This document shows positions 15,908-25,176 of a DNA stretch of 64,000 nucleotides, in pieces. Below the pieces are notes generated by a model. The model ran no database searches, had not been told where the DNA came from, and saw only the letters and a program-made list of their open reading frames with translations. The DNA is from Pedobacter cryophilus (GTDB lineage Bacteria; Bacteroidota; Bacteroidia; Sphingobacteriales; Sphingobacteriaceae). The position numbers and the translations under genes are program-made. The stretch spans positions 186,001 through 250,000 of the forward strand of contig NZ_SWBP01000004.1 in the NCBI RefSeq assembly GCF_005116455.1, read 5' to 3'. Numbering within the stretch: the stretch's first letter is position 1; each line of letters starts with the position of its first letter.

Positions 15908-17428
15908 ATGAGAATTAAACTTTTACTCTCTTTATTTTTTCTTTTAAGCTGTAAAATTGCTTCAGCACAGTGGGCTAATCAGGTCTCCACTCCTTGGGTT
16001 TACAATTTTACTAGTGGAACATCTGCCACAATTAATACAACATCTGCGGCTATTGACAATTCATCTACTAGCGGTTCACCATTTTTACCTGCACCACCGT
16101 CTGGTGTTTCAAGAGTATATGCACCTATTACAACTGGAAGTGTTTATACTTTAGATAAAGCTGCCAATACTTTAGTTATGGTTCCTTCATCTACTTCAGG
16201 TATTTCAAAATTTTCTGTCTATGATGTTACAGGATCAAGCCCTATAGTTACAGCATCTATTACGCTCAACATGGGGCGAGTTGGAGCCACAGCTCCAGCA
16301 AATAATTTAGCTTACAATTGGATATTAGGTAATAGAGGTGCAAACGGTAAAGCAAGTAATTTATTTAATAATGCATCCTCTGGTTTTAATGCAGCAGGTG
16401 CAGATAGTAGTTTGTTTACCTCAATAAGGCTTATTTATAGCAATACCAATGATAATTACACTGCGGGTTATAGATCTAGTGGGGGCTCCAGTAATACGCA
16501 CACTACTTTAAATGGTGGTACATTAAGTCCTGATGTGGATTATAAATTAGAAGCGTTCATTAATAATTCTACTGTTTCTAAAACTTATACCAAAAACGCT
16601 ACCATTTATACAGTGCCAGCTGGTACTTTTCATTTATGGATTACAAACTTAACAGATGTTTCTCCTGATCCTCCTCTTCCTGCAGTTAGATATTCCGTTG
16701 GGGCTAATTTCGACCTTCCAAAATCAGTAGAGACAGCTCCAGGACCTCCAACTGCAAACGAAACTATGCCAGCGGACGTTTCAATCAATTCATTTCTAGT
16801 TCAGGCTGCATCTAATACATCTAATGCTGGTAAAATTACCATTACTGGCGGTATGAGTTTAGCGTATGATTTATCTACCCTTCCTGTTACTTTAACTTCT
16901 TTTAAAGGAGACGAACAAAACAACGTAGTCAATTTAAATTGGAGAACAGCCTCAGAATTAAACAATGATTATTTCGAATTATTAAGAGCTGGTGATGACA
17001 GAAATTTTGCAAGCATTGGTAAAGTTTATGGTAACGGTACCAAAAATCAAAATAGTGATTATTATTTCAAAGACAAAGCTCCTTTAGCAGGTAATAACTA
17101 CTACAAATTAAAGCAAGTAGATTTTGATGGTAAAACAACTATTCATGATGATATTGTTTTCGTAAAAACTTTAGCTAATGCAGCAACTTTAGCAGTAAGC
17201 AGTACTAAAAATGCTGACGTGAATGTAAATATTTTAGCCAATAATAATTCAAAAGCAACCTTGGGTTTTTACAATACCAATGGGCAAAAAGTATTTGAAA
17301 CTAATGTGGTATTAAGCAAAGGCTTTAATCAATTCAACTATAATGTAGGCACTTTAAATAGTGGTGTTTATGTAGCCAAAGTATTTGGAGACGGCTTACA
17401 ATTAGTGACCAAGTTTTTAAAAGATTAA
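15908..17428 (+). CDS. T9SS-secreted protein with module shared with the 11416 lyase-like protein
   Basis: 506 residues. Signal peptide ending CKIASAQ. Residues ~21-320 are Ser/Thr/Asn-rich, beta-rich and align by eye with residues ~520-805 of the 11416 product (shared SKTYTK...IYT, TFHLW, PKSVE and SINSFLVQA-type blocks). Then the FN3-like LPVTLTSFKGDEQNN segment and a T9SS C-terminal domain (~425-506). There is no catalytic module. As the gene immediately before susC, in the place where surface glycan-binding proteins often sit, it is best read as a secreted glycan-binding or adhesion protein. This is inference. Confidence 0.65.
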   Translation: MRIKLLLSLFFLLSCKIASAQWANQVSTPWVYNFTSGTSATINTTSAAIDNSSTSGSPFLPAPPSGVSRVYAPITTGSVYTLDKAANTLVMVPSSTSGISKFSVYDVTGSSPIVTASITLNMGRVGATAPANNLAYNWILGNRGANGKASNLFNNASSGFNAAGADSSLFTSIRLIYSNTNDNYTAGYRSSGGSSNTHTTLNGGTLSPDVDYKLEAFINNSTVSKTYTKNATIYTVPAGTFHLWITNLTDVSPDPPLPAVRYSVGANFDLPKSVETAPGPPTANETMPADVSINSFLVQAASNTSNAGKITITGGMSLAYDLSTLPVTLTSFKGDEQNNVVNLNWRTASELNNDYFELLRAGDDRNFASIGKVYGNGTKNQNSDYYFKDKAPLAGNNYYKLKQVDFDGKTTIHDDIVFVKTLANAATLAVSSTKNADVNVNILANNNSKATLGFYNTNGQKVFETNVVLSKGFNQFNYNVGTLNSGVYVAKVFGDGLQLVTKFLKD

Positions 17429-17455
17429 GCGTGTAATAATTAAACCTTATAAATA

Positions 17456-17492
17456 AACTTATTGTATAAAAACTCTTTTTACACAATAAGTT
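17456..17492. terminator. 17-bp hairpin between the 15908 gene and susC
   Basis: Arms 17456-17472 and 17476-17492 pair at 16 of 17 positions around a 3-nt loop (ctc), with an A-run on one side and a T-run on the other. It lies 32 bp before the susC ATG. It could be a terminator of the upstream gene, a partial terminator setting the gene ratio, or an RNA-stability element protecting the susC mRNA. Confidence 0.6.
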
Positions 17493-17524
17493 CTTAAACG
17501 AAAACCAAACAATTAAACCAACTA

Positions 17525-20500
17525 ATGATGATTAAAAGAATTTTTTATTTGTTACTGTTGCTATTTGCCTTTCAAGGCTTATATGCCCAACAGCAAACTA
17601 GGCAGATAACCGGAAAAGTATTAGAAGAGGGTACAGATTTACCACTCCCAGGCGTTAGTGTTTCTGTAAAAGGCACCACTGCAGGTGTAGTTACAGATGT
17701 TAATGGAAAGTACACCTTAAGGGTGCCACAAAAAAGTGATGTTGTTTTACAATTTCGTTATTTGGGTTTTAATACCGAAGAAGTAATTGTAGGCGATAAA
17801 AGTACAATAGATATAACGCTTCAAGCAAGCGCCGAAGCATTAAGTGAAGTAGTAGTAATAGGCTACGGCGAAGTGCAAAGAAGAGATGTTACAGGTTCTG
17901 TAGCAACTGTAAATATTGAGGATGTACAGAAAGCACCAGTTGGCTCTGCAGTAGAAGCCTTGGCAGGTAGGGTAGCGGGTGTGCAAGTAACATCAGAAAG
18001 TGGGCAGCCAGGTTCTAACTTAAATATTGTAATTAGAGGAGCAAACTCTTTAACTCAGGATAACTCTCCGTTATACGTTATTGATGGTTTCCCTACAGAA
18101 GATGCTAATGCAGGAACTCTAAATCCTGCAGAAATTGAATCTATAGAAGTATTAAAAGATGCTTCTGCAACGGCAATTTACGGCGCTAGAGGTGCAAACG
18201 GAGTAATTTTAATTACCACCAAAAAAGCTAAAATTGGCGCACCTACTATCAATTATTCAGGCTATTACGGTTTGCAGGAAGTAATTAAAACAGTGGATGT
18301 GATGAGCCCTTATGAATTTGTAAGGATGGAAGCAGAAAGAAATCCTGTAACTATATTAGCTAGTTATCTTAGAGATGGAAAAACATTAGAAGATTATAGA
18401 AATGTAGAAGGTACAAATTGGCAAGATTTGATGTTGCGTACAGCGCCCATGCAAGATCACTCCATCTCTATTTCTAGCGGTACCAAAAACACAAAATATA
18501 CCCTTAGTGGAAACCTTTTTGACCAAGATGGTATTGTAATTAATTCTAATTTCAATAGAAAGCAAGGTAGATTTAACATCGATCAAACTATCAATAATAA
18601 GCTTAAAGTAGGTGGAAACGCTTTATATTCTTCTTCAATAACTACGGGTACAAACCCGGTAAATCCAGGAGGTGCCGGAACCGGTAATTCAGCCATGAGT
18701 GGATTGTTTTACAGCGTTTGGGGTTATTTTCCAGTTTCGGCAAGTGGAGTAGATTTAGTGGATGCCTTAATAGATCCAGAAATTAATCCAACTGTTGATT
18801 ATAGAGTTAATCCAGTATCTTCAGCAAATAACGAGTTAAGAGAGTTTATTGATAATAGATTAACCGTAAATGGTTTTTTTGAATATGCCATTACTAAAGA
18901 TTTAAAAGCAAGAATATCAGGTGGTATTAATCAAAGTAAATCAGAACGTAACGTATTCAATAATTCTAAAACCAGAGGTGGTAGTCCTTTTGGTTTAAAC
19001 GGTGTAAACGGTTCAATTACCTTTAATGATAACAAATCCATCTTAAATGAAAACATTCTTACCTACAATAAAAAAATCAATAAAAACAATTCTATAAATG
19101 TAGTTGGCGGGGTTACTTTCCAAGAAAATACATTAACTAGTAATGGATTATCGGCTATTCTACTTCCAAATGAAAACTTAGGTTTAACTGGTTTAAGCCA
19201 AGGAGTACCACAACCTATTGTTTCTACCTTAGGCGAATCATCTTTAATGTCTTACTTAGCAAGATTTAATTATAGTTACAAAAGTAAATATTTGTTAACT
19301 GGCTCTTTTAGGGCAGATGGTTCTTCAAAGTTTAGAGAAGGGAATAATTGGGGTTATTTTCCATCAACTTCATTTGCTTGGCGTATGATCGATGAAGATT
19401 TTATGAAAAAACTACCAGTTTTTTCTGATGCCAAATTACGTGTTGGATATGGAGTTACGGGTAACAATAGGGTAAATGATTATGCCAGCTTTAGCGGATT
19501 AAATTTTGATTTTTTTGGAGGATATTATTCATTTAATAATGCCCTTACCCAAGGTGCATATCCAAGTTCTATTGCCAACCCTGATTTAAGATGGGAAACA
19601 ACTGCACAAACCAACCTAGGTTTAGATTTAGGAATTTTAAAGCAAAGAGTATTGGTAACAGTAGATTATTATAAAAAAGTTACTGATGATTTGTTATTAA
19701 ATGCCTTATTGCCATCATCAACTGGCTATGCATCAGCGTTTAAAAATATTGGTAAAACTTCTAACGAAGGTTTAGAATTTAGCCTTAATACAGTAAACAT
19801 TGCTACCAAGAACTTTAACTGGACAAGCTCTTTTAATATTTCATTTAACAGAAGTAAAGTATTAGCGTTAACAGAAAACCAAGAGAGTATTACCAGTACC
19901 ATGAACGTGGATATTGATTACAGAAATCTGCCTTTATATATCACTAAAATCAATCAACCTATAGGTCAGATGTATGGTTTTATTTGGGATGGTATTTATC
20001 AATTATCTGATTTTAATGTATCATCAAGTGGCACATTAACCCTAAAAAATGAAGTCCCAAACAATGGTGATGCAAGGACTATCATTAGACCAGGTGATGT
20101 AAAATATAAAGACATTAATGGAGATGGACTTGTAAATGATTTAGATAGAACTGTTATAGGAAGAGCTTATCCAATGCACATAGGTGGTTTTACTAATAAT
20201 TTAAGATACAAAAACTTTGATTTAAACGTGTTTTTACAATGGTCTTCTGGTAATGATATCATGAATGCCAACCGAGTATTTATGGAATCGGGTAGAAGAC
20301 CAGGAACTAATCAGTTTGCAACTTTTGCCAACAGATGGACTCCAGACAATAACAGCACTACCATGCATAGATTAGGTGGTCAAGGTCCGGCAGTTTACTC
20401 TAGTAGGTTTGTAGAAGATGGCTCATTCTTGAGGTTAAAGACTGCATCATTAGGTTATACCTTACCAACCAGTTTTGTTAAAAAGATGAAAATCAAATCT

Positions 20501-20662
20501 GCTCGTTTATATGTGTCGGCTCAAAACTTAGTCACTTTTACCAATTATTCTGGGTATGACCCAGAGGTAAGTGTTTTATACAGCCCACTAACACCTGGAT
20601 ACGATTTTTCAGCTTATCCTCGTCCTCAAACTTATGTATTTGGTTTTAACATCTCGCTTTAA
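17525..20662 (+). CDS. susC: SusC-like TonB-dependent outer-membrane transporter
   Basis: 1045 residues. Signal peptide (LLLLLFAFQGLYAQ), CarboxypepD-regulatory-like domain (~25-100; ITGKVLEEGTDLPLPGVSV), TonB box region (SEVVVIGYG), plug domain (~115-235; ALAGRVAGVQV, YVIDGFP, LKDASATAIYGARGANGVI), then a 22-strand barrel ending YVFGFNISL with terminal aromatic/Leu signature. It imports oligosaccharides in complex with the SusD encoded next. Very similar by eye to the 41406 product. A second ATG three bases downstream could also be the start. Confidence 0.95.
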   Translation: MMIKRIFYLLLLLFAFQGLYAQQQTRQITGKVLEEGTDLPLPGVSVSVKGTTAGVVTDVNGKYTLRVPQKSDVVLQFRYLGFNTEEVIVGDKSTIDITLQASAEALSEVVVIGYGEVQRRDVTGSVATVNIEDVQKAPVGSAVEALAGRVAGVQVTSESGQPGSNLNIVIRGANSLTQDNSPLYVIDGFPTEDANAGTLNPAEIESIEVLKDASATAIYGARGANGVILITTKKAKIGAPTINYSGYYGLQEVIKTVDVMSPYEFVRMEAERNPVTILASYLRDGKTLEDYRNVEGTNWQDLMLRTAPMQDHSISISSGTKNTKYTLSGNLFDQDGIVINSNFNRKQGRFNIDQTINNKLKVGGNALYSSSITTGTNPVNPGGAGTGNSAMSGLFYSVWGYFPVSASGVDLVDALIDPEINPTVDYRVNPVSSANNELREFIDNRLTVNGFFEYAITKDLKARISGGINQSKSERNVFNNSKTRGGSPFGLNGVNGSITFNDNKSILNENILTYNKKINKNNSINVVGGVTFQENTLTSNGLSAILLPNENLGLTGLSQGVPQPIVSTLGESSLMSYLARFNYSYKSKYLLTGSFRADGSSKFREGNNWGYFPSTSFAWRMIDEDFMKKLPVFSDAKLRVGYGVTGNNRVNDYASFSGLNFDFFGGYYSFNNALTQGAYPSSIANPDLRWETTAQTNLGLDLGILKQRVLVTVDYYKKVTDDLLLNALLPSSTGYASAFKNIGKTSNEGLEFSLNTVNIATKNFNWTSSFNISFNRSKVLALTENQESITSTMNVDIDYRNLPLYITKINQPIGQMYGFIWDGIYQLSDFNVSSSGTLTLKNEVPNNGDARTIIRPGDVKYKDINGDGLVNDLDRTVIGRAYPMHIGGFTNNLRYKNFDLNVFLQWSSGNDIMNANRVFMESGRRPGTNQFATFANRWTPDNNSTTMHRLGGQGPAVYSSRFVEDGSFLRLKTASLGYTLPTSFVKKMKIKSARLYVSAQNLVTFTNYSGYDPEVSVLYSPLTPGYDFSAYPRPQTYVFGFNISL

Positions 20663-20672
20663 TTCTATTTCG

Positions 20673-22301
20673 ATGATTAATAAAAAAGAAAAATTAGAGA
20701 AAAACTTTAGAAGATTTTCTTTAAACAAATTGAATTTAAAAAGAACAATCTACGGTGTATTCTTTATGCTAACTGTAGGTTTAATTTCTGGCTGTGAAGA
20801 TTTTTTAGTAAAAGACCCCACATTTATAGCTAAAGAGAATTATTTTAAAACCGCAGCAGATGCCAATACCGCATTGGCAGGAGTTTATGATATTTTAGGT
20901 AGGGAGCAAACTTTTGCTGGTCAAAACGTATCTCATTATACATTGTCTGATGAAGGTTTTTATGCCAGAACAGCCACAACCGGAGTATTTGTTTACAATT
21001 TTGATGCAGCTAATAATGATATTGCTAACCTATGGAGATTGTTATATGAAGGAATAGAGAGGGCTAATATTTTAATAGAAAGAATAGACCAAGTAGATAT
21101 GGACGCTACAGAGAAAGCGGCCATAAAAGGAGAAGCAAAATTTTTAAGAGCTTTCTACTATTTCTCTTTAGTTTCAGATTTTGGTGATGTGCCTCTAAGA
21201 ATTATACCTACTCCATCAGTAAACAACGTAGATGTACCTAGAGCACCACAAAGAGAAGTGTACAATTTTATAGTTACTGAGATGGAAGAAGCCGAATCAA
21301 TGGTTAAAACAGCTACCCAAATTGGTTTTGGTGGTAGAGTTTCTAAATCTGCAGTAAGAGGTCTTTTGGCAAAAGTTAATTTAAAAATGGCTGGCGCTCC
21401 TTTAAATGATCCAAGCAGGTATGCTGAAGCTTTAAAGTGGGCCAGAAAAATTGTTTTTCCAGATAGTGGCCCTGTTGAGCATAGCTTAAACCCTAATTTT
21501 AAACAGATATTCACTAATCTTGCTTCAGATAGATATGATGTTAGAGAGTGTATTTGGGAGGTAGAGTGTTTTGGTAATAATTTAGGAACATTTGAAGGTG
21601 GACGTTTTGGAAATACTGTTGGATTGGCTAATAATGATGATGCTATGGGCTTTAGCTTTGGTTTTATAAATGCTAATGCTAAACTTTACAATAGTTATGG
21701 CGCAACAGATACCAGAAGAGATTGGACTATCGCATCTTACAGATATAACTATAATACTATAAATGGAGTACCAAAAATGCGTGACTCTACTTTCTGGACT
21801 GGTGCCGAAATTTATAACAGAAATACAGGTAAATACAGAAGATCTTACGAAGTTGTTAACCCTAGAAACAAAAATTACACGCCTATAAACTTTCCAATGT
21901 TACGCTATTCTGATGTTTTATTAATGTTAGCTGAAGCTGAGACCGAAGTAAACGGGCTTACAGCTGTAGGAAGAACAGCATTAAAGCAAGTTAGAGACAG
22001 AGCAAATGCAAGTGATGTAACTACTTTAGTATCTGGCCCAGAAGAATTAAAGCTATTAATTAAAAATGAGCGCTTTTTAGAACTAGCTTTTGAAGGCAAT
22101 AGAAAGTTTGATTTAATTAGATGGGGTATTTTTGTATCTACCATGAATCAATTAGGCAGTGATATTCAAGCAAATGCCCCTGCAGCTTTTAAATACGCTT
22201 CAAATGCAGGAAGAAACATCACCTCAAGAAATAATTTATTTCCAATTCCATTGAGAGAAACTTCTTTAAACAAGGCTGCAACTCAAAATCCAGGATGGTA
22301 A
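20673..22301 (+). CDS. susD: SusD-like surface glycan-binding lipoprotein
   Basis: 542 residues from the ATG at 20673. A longer frame starts inside susC, but 20673 lies 10 bp after the susC stop and gives a sensible N-terminus. The lipoprotein signal is internal to a basic leader: FFMLTVGLISGCEDFL. SusD/RagB features: TPR helices (RAFYYFSLVSDFGDVP), LRYSDVLLMLAEAE, VRDRA, and the C-terminal ELAFEGNRKFDLIRWG and FPIPLRE. Partner lid of the preceding SusC. Confidence 0.93.
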   Translation: MINKKEKLEKNFRRFSLNKLNLKRTIYGVFFMLTVGLISGCEDFLVKDPTFIAKENYFKTAADANTALAGVYDILGREQTFAGQNVSHYTLSDEGFYARTATTGVFVYNFDAANNDIANLWRLLYEGIERANILIERIDQVDMDATEKAAIKGEAKFLRAFYYFSLVSDFGDVPLRIIPTPSVNNVDVPRAPQREVYNFIVTEMEEAESMVKTATQIGFGGRVSKSAVRGLLAKVNLKMAGAPLNDPSRYAEALKWARKIVFPDSGPVEHSLNPNFKQIFTNLASDRYDVRECIWEVECFGNNLGTFEGGRFGNTVGLANNDDAMGFSFGFINANAKLYNSYGATDTRRDWTIASYRYNYNTINGVPKMRDSTFWTGAEIYNRNTGKYRRSYEVVNPRNKNYTPINFPMLRYSDVLLMLAEAETEVNGLTAVGRTALKQVRDRANASDVTTLVSGPEELKLLIKNERFLELAFEGNRKFDLIRWGIFVSTMNQLGSDIQANAPAAFKYASNAGRNITSRNNLFPIPLRETSLNKAATQNPGW

Positions 22302-22322
22302 AATTTAAAATTTGTAACTAAA

Positions 22323-23252
22323 ATGAAAAAGATATTAATTGTACCAATTTTATTAATGCTTTTTGTAGCATGTAATAAAAAGGAAGTTCCAGAGCTAGAT
22401 TTCTCTGTAAGTACCGAAAGAAGTAGTTATCGTGTAGGAGATACTGTTAGATTTTTATTGTCAGGTAACCCAGATCAAGTGGTGTTTTACTCTGGTTTGG
22501 CAGGTAGTAAATATATTTATAAGGATAGAACAAAAGCAGAAAGTGATAATATTACTTTAGAATTTAACTCCAACAGAAGATTTGGTGCTGATGCGCAACA
22601 ACCGCTATCAATCAGGCTTTTAGCTTCTCAAAAGTTTAATGGATCTTACTTAGAAGCAGATATTAACGAATCAGCAGACTGGGTAGACATTACTTCGGCT
22701 TTCACTTTTTCAGGTAATCAAGCTAGTCAAGATACATATGTTAATTCTGGAGTGGTTAACTTGTTAAGTTTAACTAGTTTGGGTTTAACCATTGATAAAA
22801 CTAAACCTATTTATTTTGCATTTAAGTTTGTTGGTAATACTGGGAGTACCCAAAGAACTTGGAGACTAACAAAATTTGATATTAATTTAACTGCTCCAGA
22901 CGGACAAGTACTACCCGTTACTAATATTGGAGGCGCTGGTTGGACATCAGTAAAATTTGGTGCTTCTCCGGCAAACTGGACATTTACTGCGGGTACTAGC
23001 CTTTTAACAATAGCAGGAGGTAACGCAACTGCTTTAAATAACCAAGTTTGGGCGGTTACTAATCCAATTAATCTTGTTAATGTTGTGCCAGATAAGGGTA
23101 CTCCACTTAAAAACATGACCACAAGAGTGGATCAATACAACTTTATTTATAACCAACCAGGTACTTACAAAGTAACATTTGATGTATTTAATATCAATGT
23201 ATATGGCGAAAGTAGAACAGTTAAAGATATAGACCTTATTATAAATCCATAA
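22323..23252 (+). CDS. DUF5017-type surface lipoprotein (SusE-position protein)
   Basis: 309 residues, lipobox LLMLFVACNKK. N-terminal Ig-like part (FSVSTERSSYRVGDTVRFLLSGNPDQVVFYSG, a pattern of DUF5017/PKD-like starts), then a jelly-roll-like body with WVDIT, IYFAFKFVG and TWRLTKFDI. Ends ESRTVKDIDLIINP. Located directly after susD (21 bp), where SusE/F-like glycan-binding proteins sit. A paralogue follows the second SusD (46399). Binding role inferred. Confidence 0.8.
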   Translation: MKKILIVPILLMLFVACNKKEVPELDFSVSTERSSYRVGDTVRFLLSGNPDQVVFYSGLAGSKYIYKDRTKAESDNITLEFNSNRRFGADAQQPLSIRLLASQKFNGSYLEADINESADWVDITSAFTFSGNQASQDTYVNSGVVNLLSLTSLGLTIDKTKPIYFAFKFVGNTGSTQRTWRLTKFDINLTAPDGQVLPVTNIGGAGWTSVKFGASPANWTFTAGTSLLTIAGGNATALNNQVWAVTNPINLVNVVPDKGTPLKNMTTRVDQYNFIYNQPGTYKVTFDVFNINVYGESRTVKDIDLIINP

Positions 23253-23269
23253 TCATAAAACTTTATTCT

Positions 23270-23311
23270 TTAGCGCTATCCACACAATTTTTTAAGTGTA
23301 GATAGCGCTAA
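23270..23311 (+). terminator. strong terminator after the first SusC/D/DUF5017 operon
   Basis: 16-bp arms 23270-23285 and 23296-23311 (TTAGCGCTATC...GATAGCGCTAA) with one mismatch and a 10-nt loop, then TTTT. The GCGC core makes it unusually stable for this region. Confidence 0.8.
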
Positions 23312-23379
23312 TTTTAACCGCTATTTTAGATAGTATAACATTTTATTGCCCATATAATAGTATTAAACACTTTAAGTTC

Positions 23380-24615
23380 ATGAAAACTAAATATCTGGTT
23401 CTTATTGCCCTTTTCATTTCAAATGTCGGATTTGCTCAAAAAAACACCGATATAAAAATCATTAAAACTCTTTCTCTTGCAGATAAACAGTATAAAAACA
23501 TGCTTAACGTATCTCAAGATTTAAATTGGTATCCAAGAACGCAAGCTAAAGATGGTTCTTTAAAATATGTAGAGATTAAAGACTGGACAGGAGGCTTTTG
23601 GCCAGGAAATCTTTGGTACATGTATGAACTAACTAATGACACTTATTGGAAATATTATGCCACCAAATGGACAGAATCTTTAGAGAAAAACCAATTTAAT
23701 ACCTCTAACCATGATTTAGGTTTTATGATGTATTGTAGCTACGGTAACGCTTATAAAAATACTTCAAACCCTAAGTATAAAGAAGTGCTAATTCAATCTG
23801 CAAAATCATTAATGAGTAGGTTTAGCCCAATAATTGGAAGTATAGAATCATGGAATTCTAGAATGTCTTGGGACGGAAAAACCTTTTGGGATTATCCAGT
23901 AATTATTGATAATTTGATGAATTTAGAACTGCTGTTTTTTGCATCCAAAGAAACAGGAGACAGCAGTTTTAAAGATGTGGCCATAAAACATGCAGAAACA
24001 TCTTTAAAACACCATATCAGACCAGATTTTAGCACTTACCACGTAGTTAATTACGATACCCTCTCCGGTAAAATGTTACACCGTCAAACCTGCCAAGGTT
24101 ATGCAGACAATTCTACATGGGCCAGAGGGCAAGCATGGGCTATTTACGGTTACACCATGATTTATAGAGAAACTAAGGACAAAAAATTCTTAAATGCCGC
24201 TATTGGTTTAACAGATTTCTTTTTGCAGAATAAAAATTTACCGAAAGACCATATTCCGTATTGGGATTTTAATGCCAACCAAGAAGGTTACAAACCCGAT
24301 TTCAAATATGATGAAAACGAGTATAAAGTAATACCCCGAGATGCTTCTGCAGCTGCAATTGTAAGTTCTGCTTTGCTAGAACTATGCAAATATGTTCCTG
24401 AAAAGAGAGCTAACTATATAAATGCAGCAAAAAATATGCTTCAATCGTTAAGTTCATCTCAATATTTGGCAAAAGCAGGCACAAATAACAATTTTTTATT
24501 GAAGCACAGTACGGGTAGCTTACCTCACAATCAAGAAATTGATGTGCCTTTGGTGTATGCAGACTATTACTATTTAGAAGCGCTTTTACGTTATAAAAAC
24601 ATTAATAAACAATAA
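23380..24615 (+). CDS. GH88 unsaturated glucuronyl hydrolase
   Basis: 411 residues with signal peptide (FISNVGFAQ). (alpha/alpha)6-barrel family GH88: WTGGFWPGNLW, catalytic-type Asp112 in SNHDLGFMMY and Asp177 in PVIIDNLMNLELL, CQGYADNSTWARGQAWAIYGY, RDASAAAIVSSALLEL. Such enzymes hydrate the 4,5-double bond of unsaturated uronyl residues left by polysaccharide lyases. It is the strongest clue that PUL1 handles a uronic-acid glycan cut by a lyase, presumably one of the beta-helix proteins. Separated from the DUF5017 gene by a strong terminator, so it probably has its own promoter, which I could not identify. Confidence 0.9.
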   Translation: MKTKYLVLIALFISNVGFAQKNTDIKIIKTLSLADKQYKNMLNVSQDLNWYPRTQAKDGSLKYVEIKDWTGGFWPGNLWYMYELTNDTYWKYYATKWTESLEKNQFNTSNHDLGFMMYCSYGNAYKNTSNPKYKEVLIQSAKSLMSRFSPIIGSIESWNSRMSWDGKTFWDYPVIIDNLMNLELLFFASKETGDSSFKDVAIKHAETSLKHHIRPDFSTYHVVNYDTLSGKMLHRQTCQGYADNSTWARGQAWAIYGYTMIYRETKDKKFLNAAIGLTDFFLQNKNLPKDHIPYWDFNANQEGYKPDFKYDENEYKVIPRDASAAAIVSSALLELCKYVPEKRANYINAAKNMLQSLSSSQYLAKAGTNNNFLLKHSTGSLPHNQEIDVPLVYADYYYLEALLRYKNINKQ

Positions 24616-25176
24616 ACTATGAGTGTTTGAAGTATTTATTTATATAGCTATTATTGTTTTTAAATATGGTTGGTAAAGTTTAATTTGTGATTAATTCAAT
24701 ATCTACGCTATAAATAATTAGTGAAACAAAAATATAGCTTTTGTATGCTTTACGCTAAAGAGGGAATAGAACTTTGAAATTGTTTGTTAAAATTAAAAGA
24801 CTTAAACAGCCTTTTAAGTAAAACTGTAAAATTAAATGATTTGAATAAGCCAAAAAATGTTTTTTATCTAAATTTGGGGTCTAAAACTTATATCCTGAAG
24901 GTTTAAACAAGTGTTTATTTTAATATATAAACGAATCTTTATTTGATAAAAACGTTAGATTTCAAACCAAAAATAAATGGATCTAAGCGTTAAAGAAAGC
25001 GTTTTAAATGGTCCATATAAACCCTGTAATGGTACAAAACAAAAACCTCTTTTAAATTCTAATTAAAAGGGTTTTTTTGTTTTATAAACGTTTATAATAA
25101 TTGATTTTTACTAGTTTTTAAAACTAGAACTGAATTTTATAGTCAGGGTATTAATTTAAGCCGCAACTACAAAAAA
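24616..25176. other. 561-bp gene-free region between PUL1 and PUL2
   Basis: No credible coding frame on either strand; A/T-rich. It separates the GH88 gene from the convergent LacI-type gene. The only structured part is at its right end: a segment ATATAAACCCTGTAATGG (25015-25032) followed by TACAAAA and the hairpin at 25043-25078. A similar segment occurs at 49876. The terminator lies over 400 bp after the GH88 stop, so it may belong to a separate untranslated transcript. Confidence 0.5.
25043..25078 (+). terminator. intrinsic terminator (possible end of a small RNA)
   Basis: AAACCTCTTTTAA (25043-25055) pairs with TTAAAAGGGTTT (from 25063) with one bulged base; seven T follow. Confidence 0.6.
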
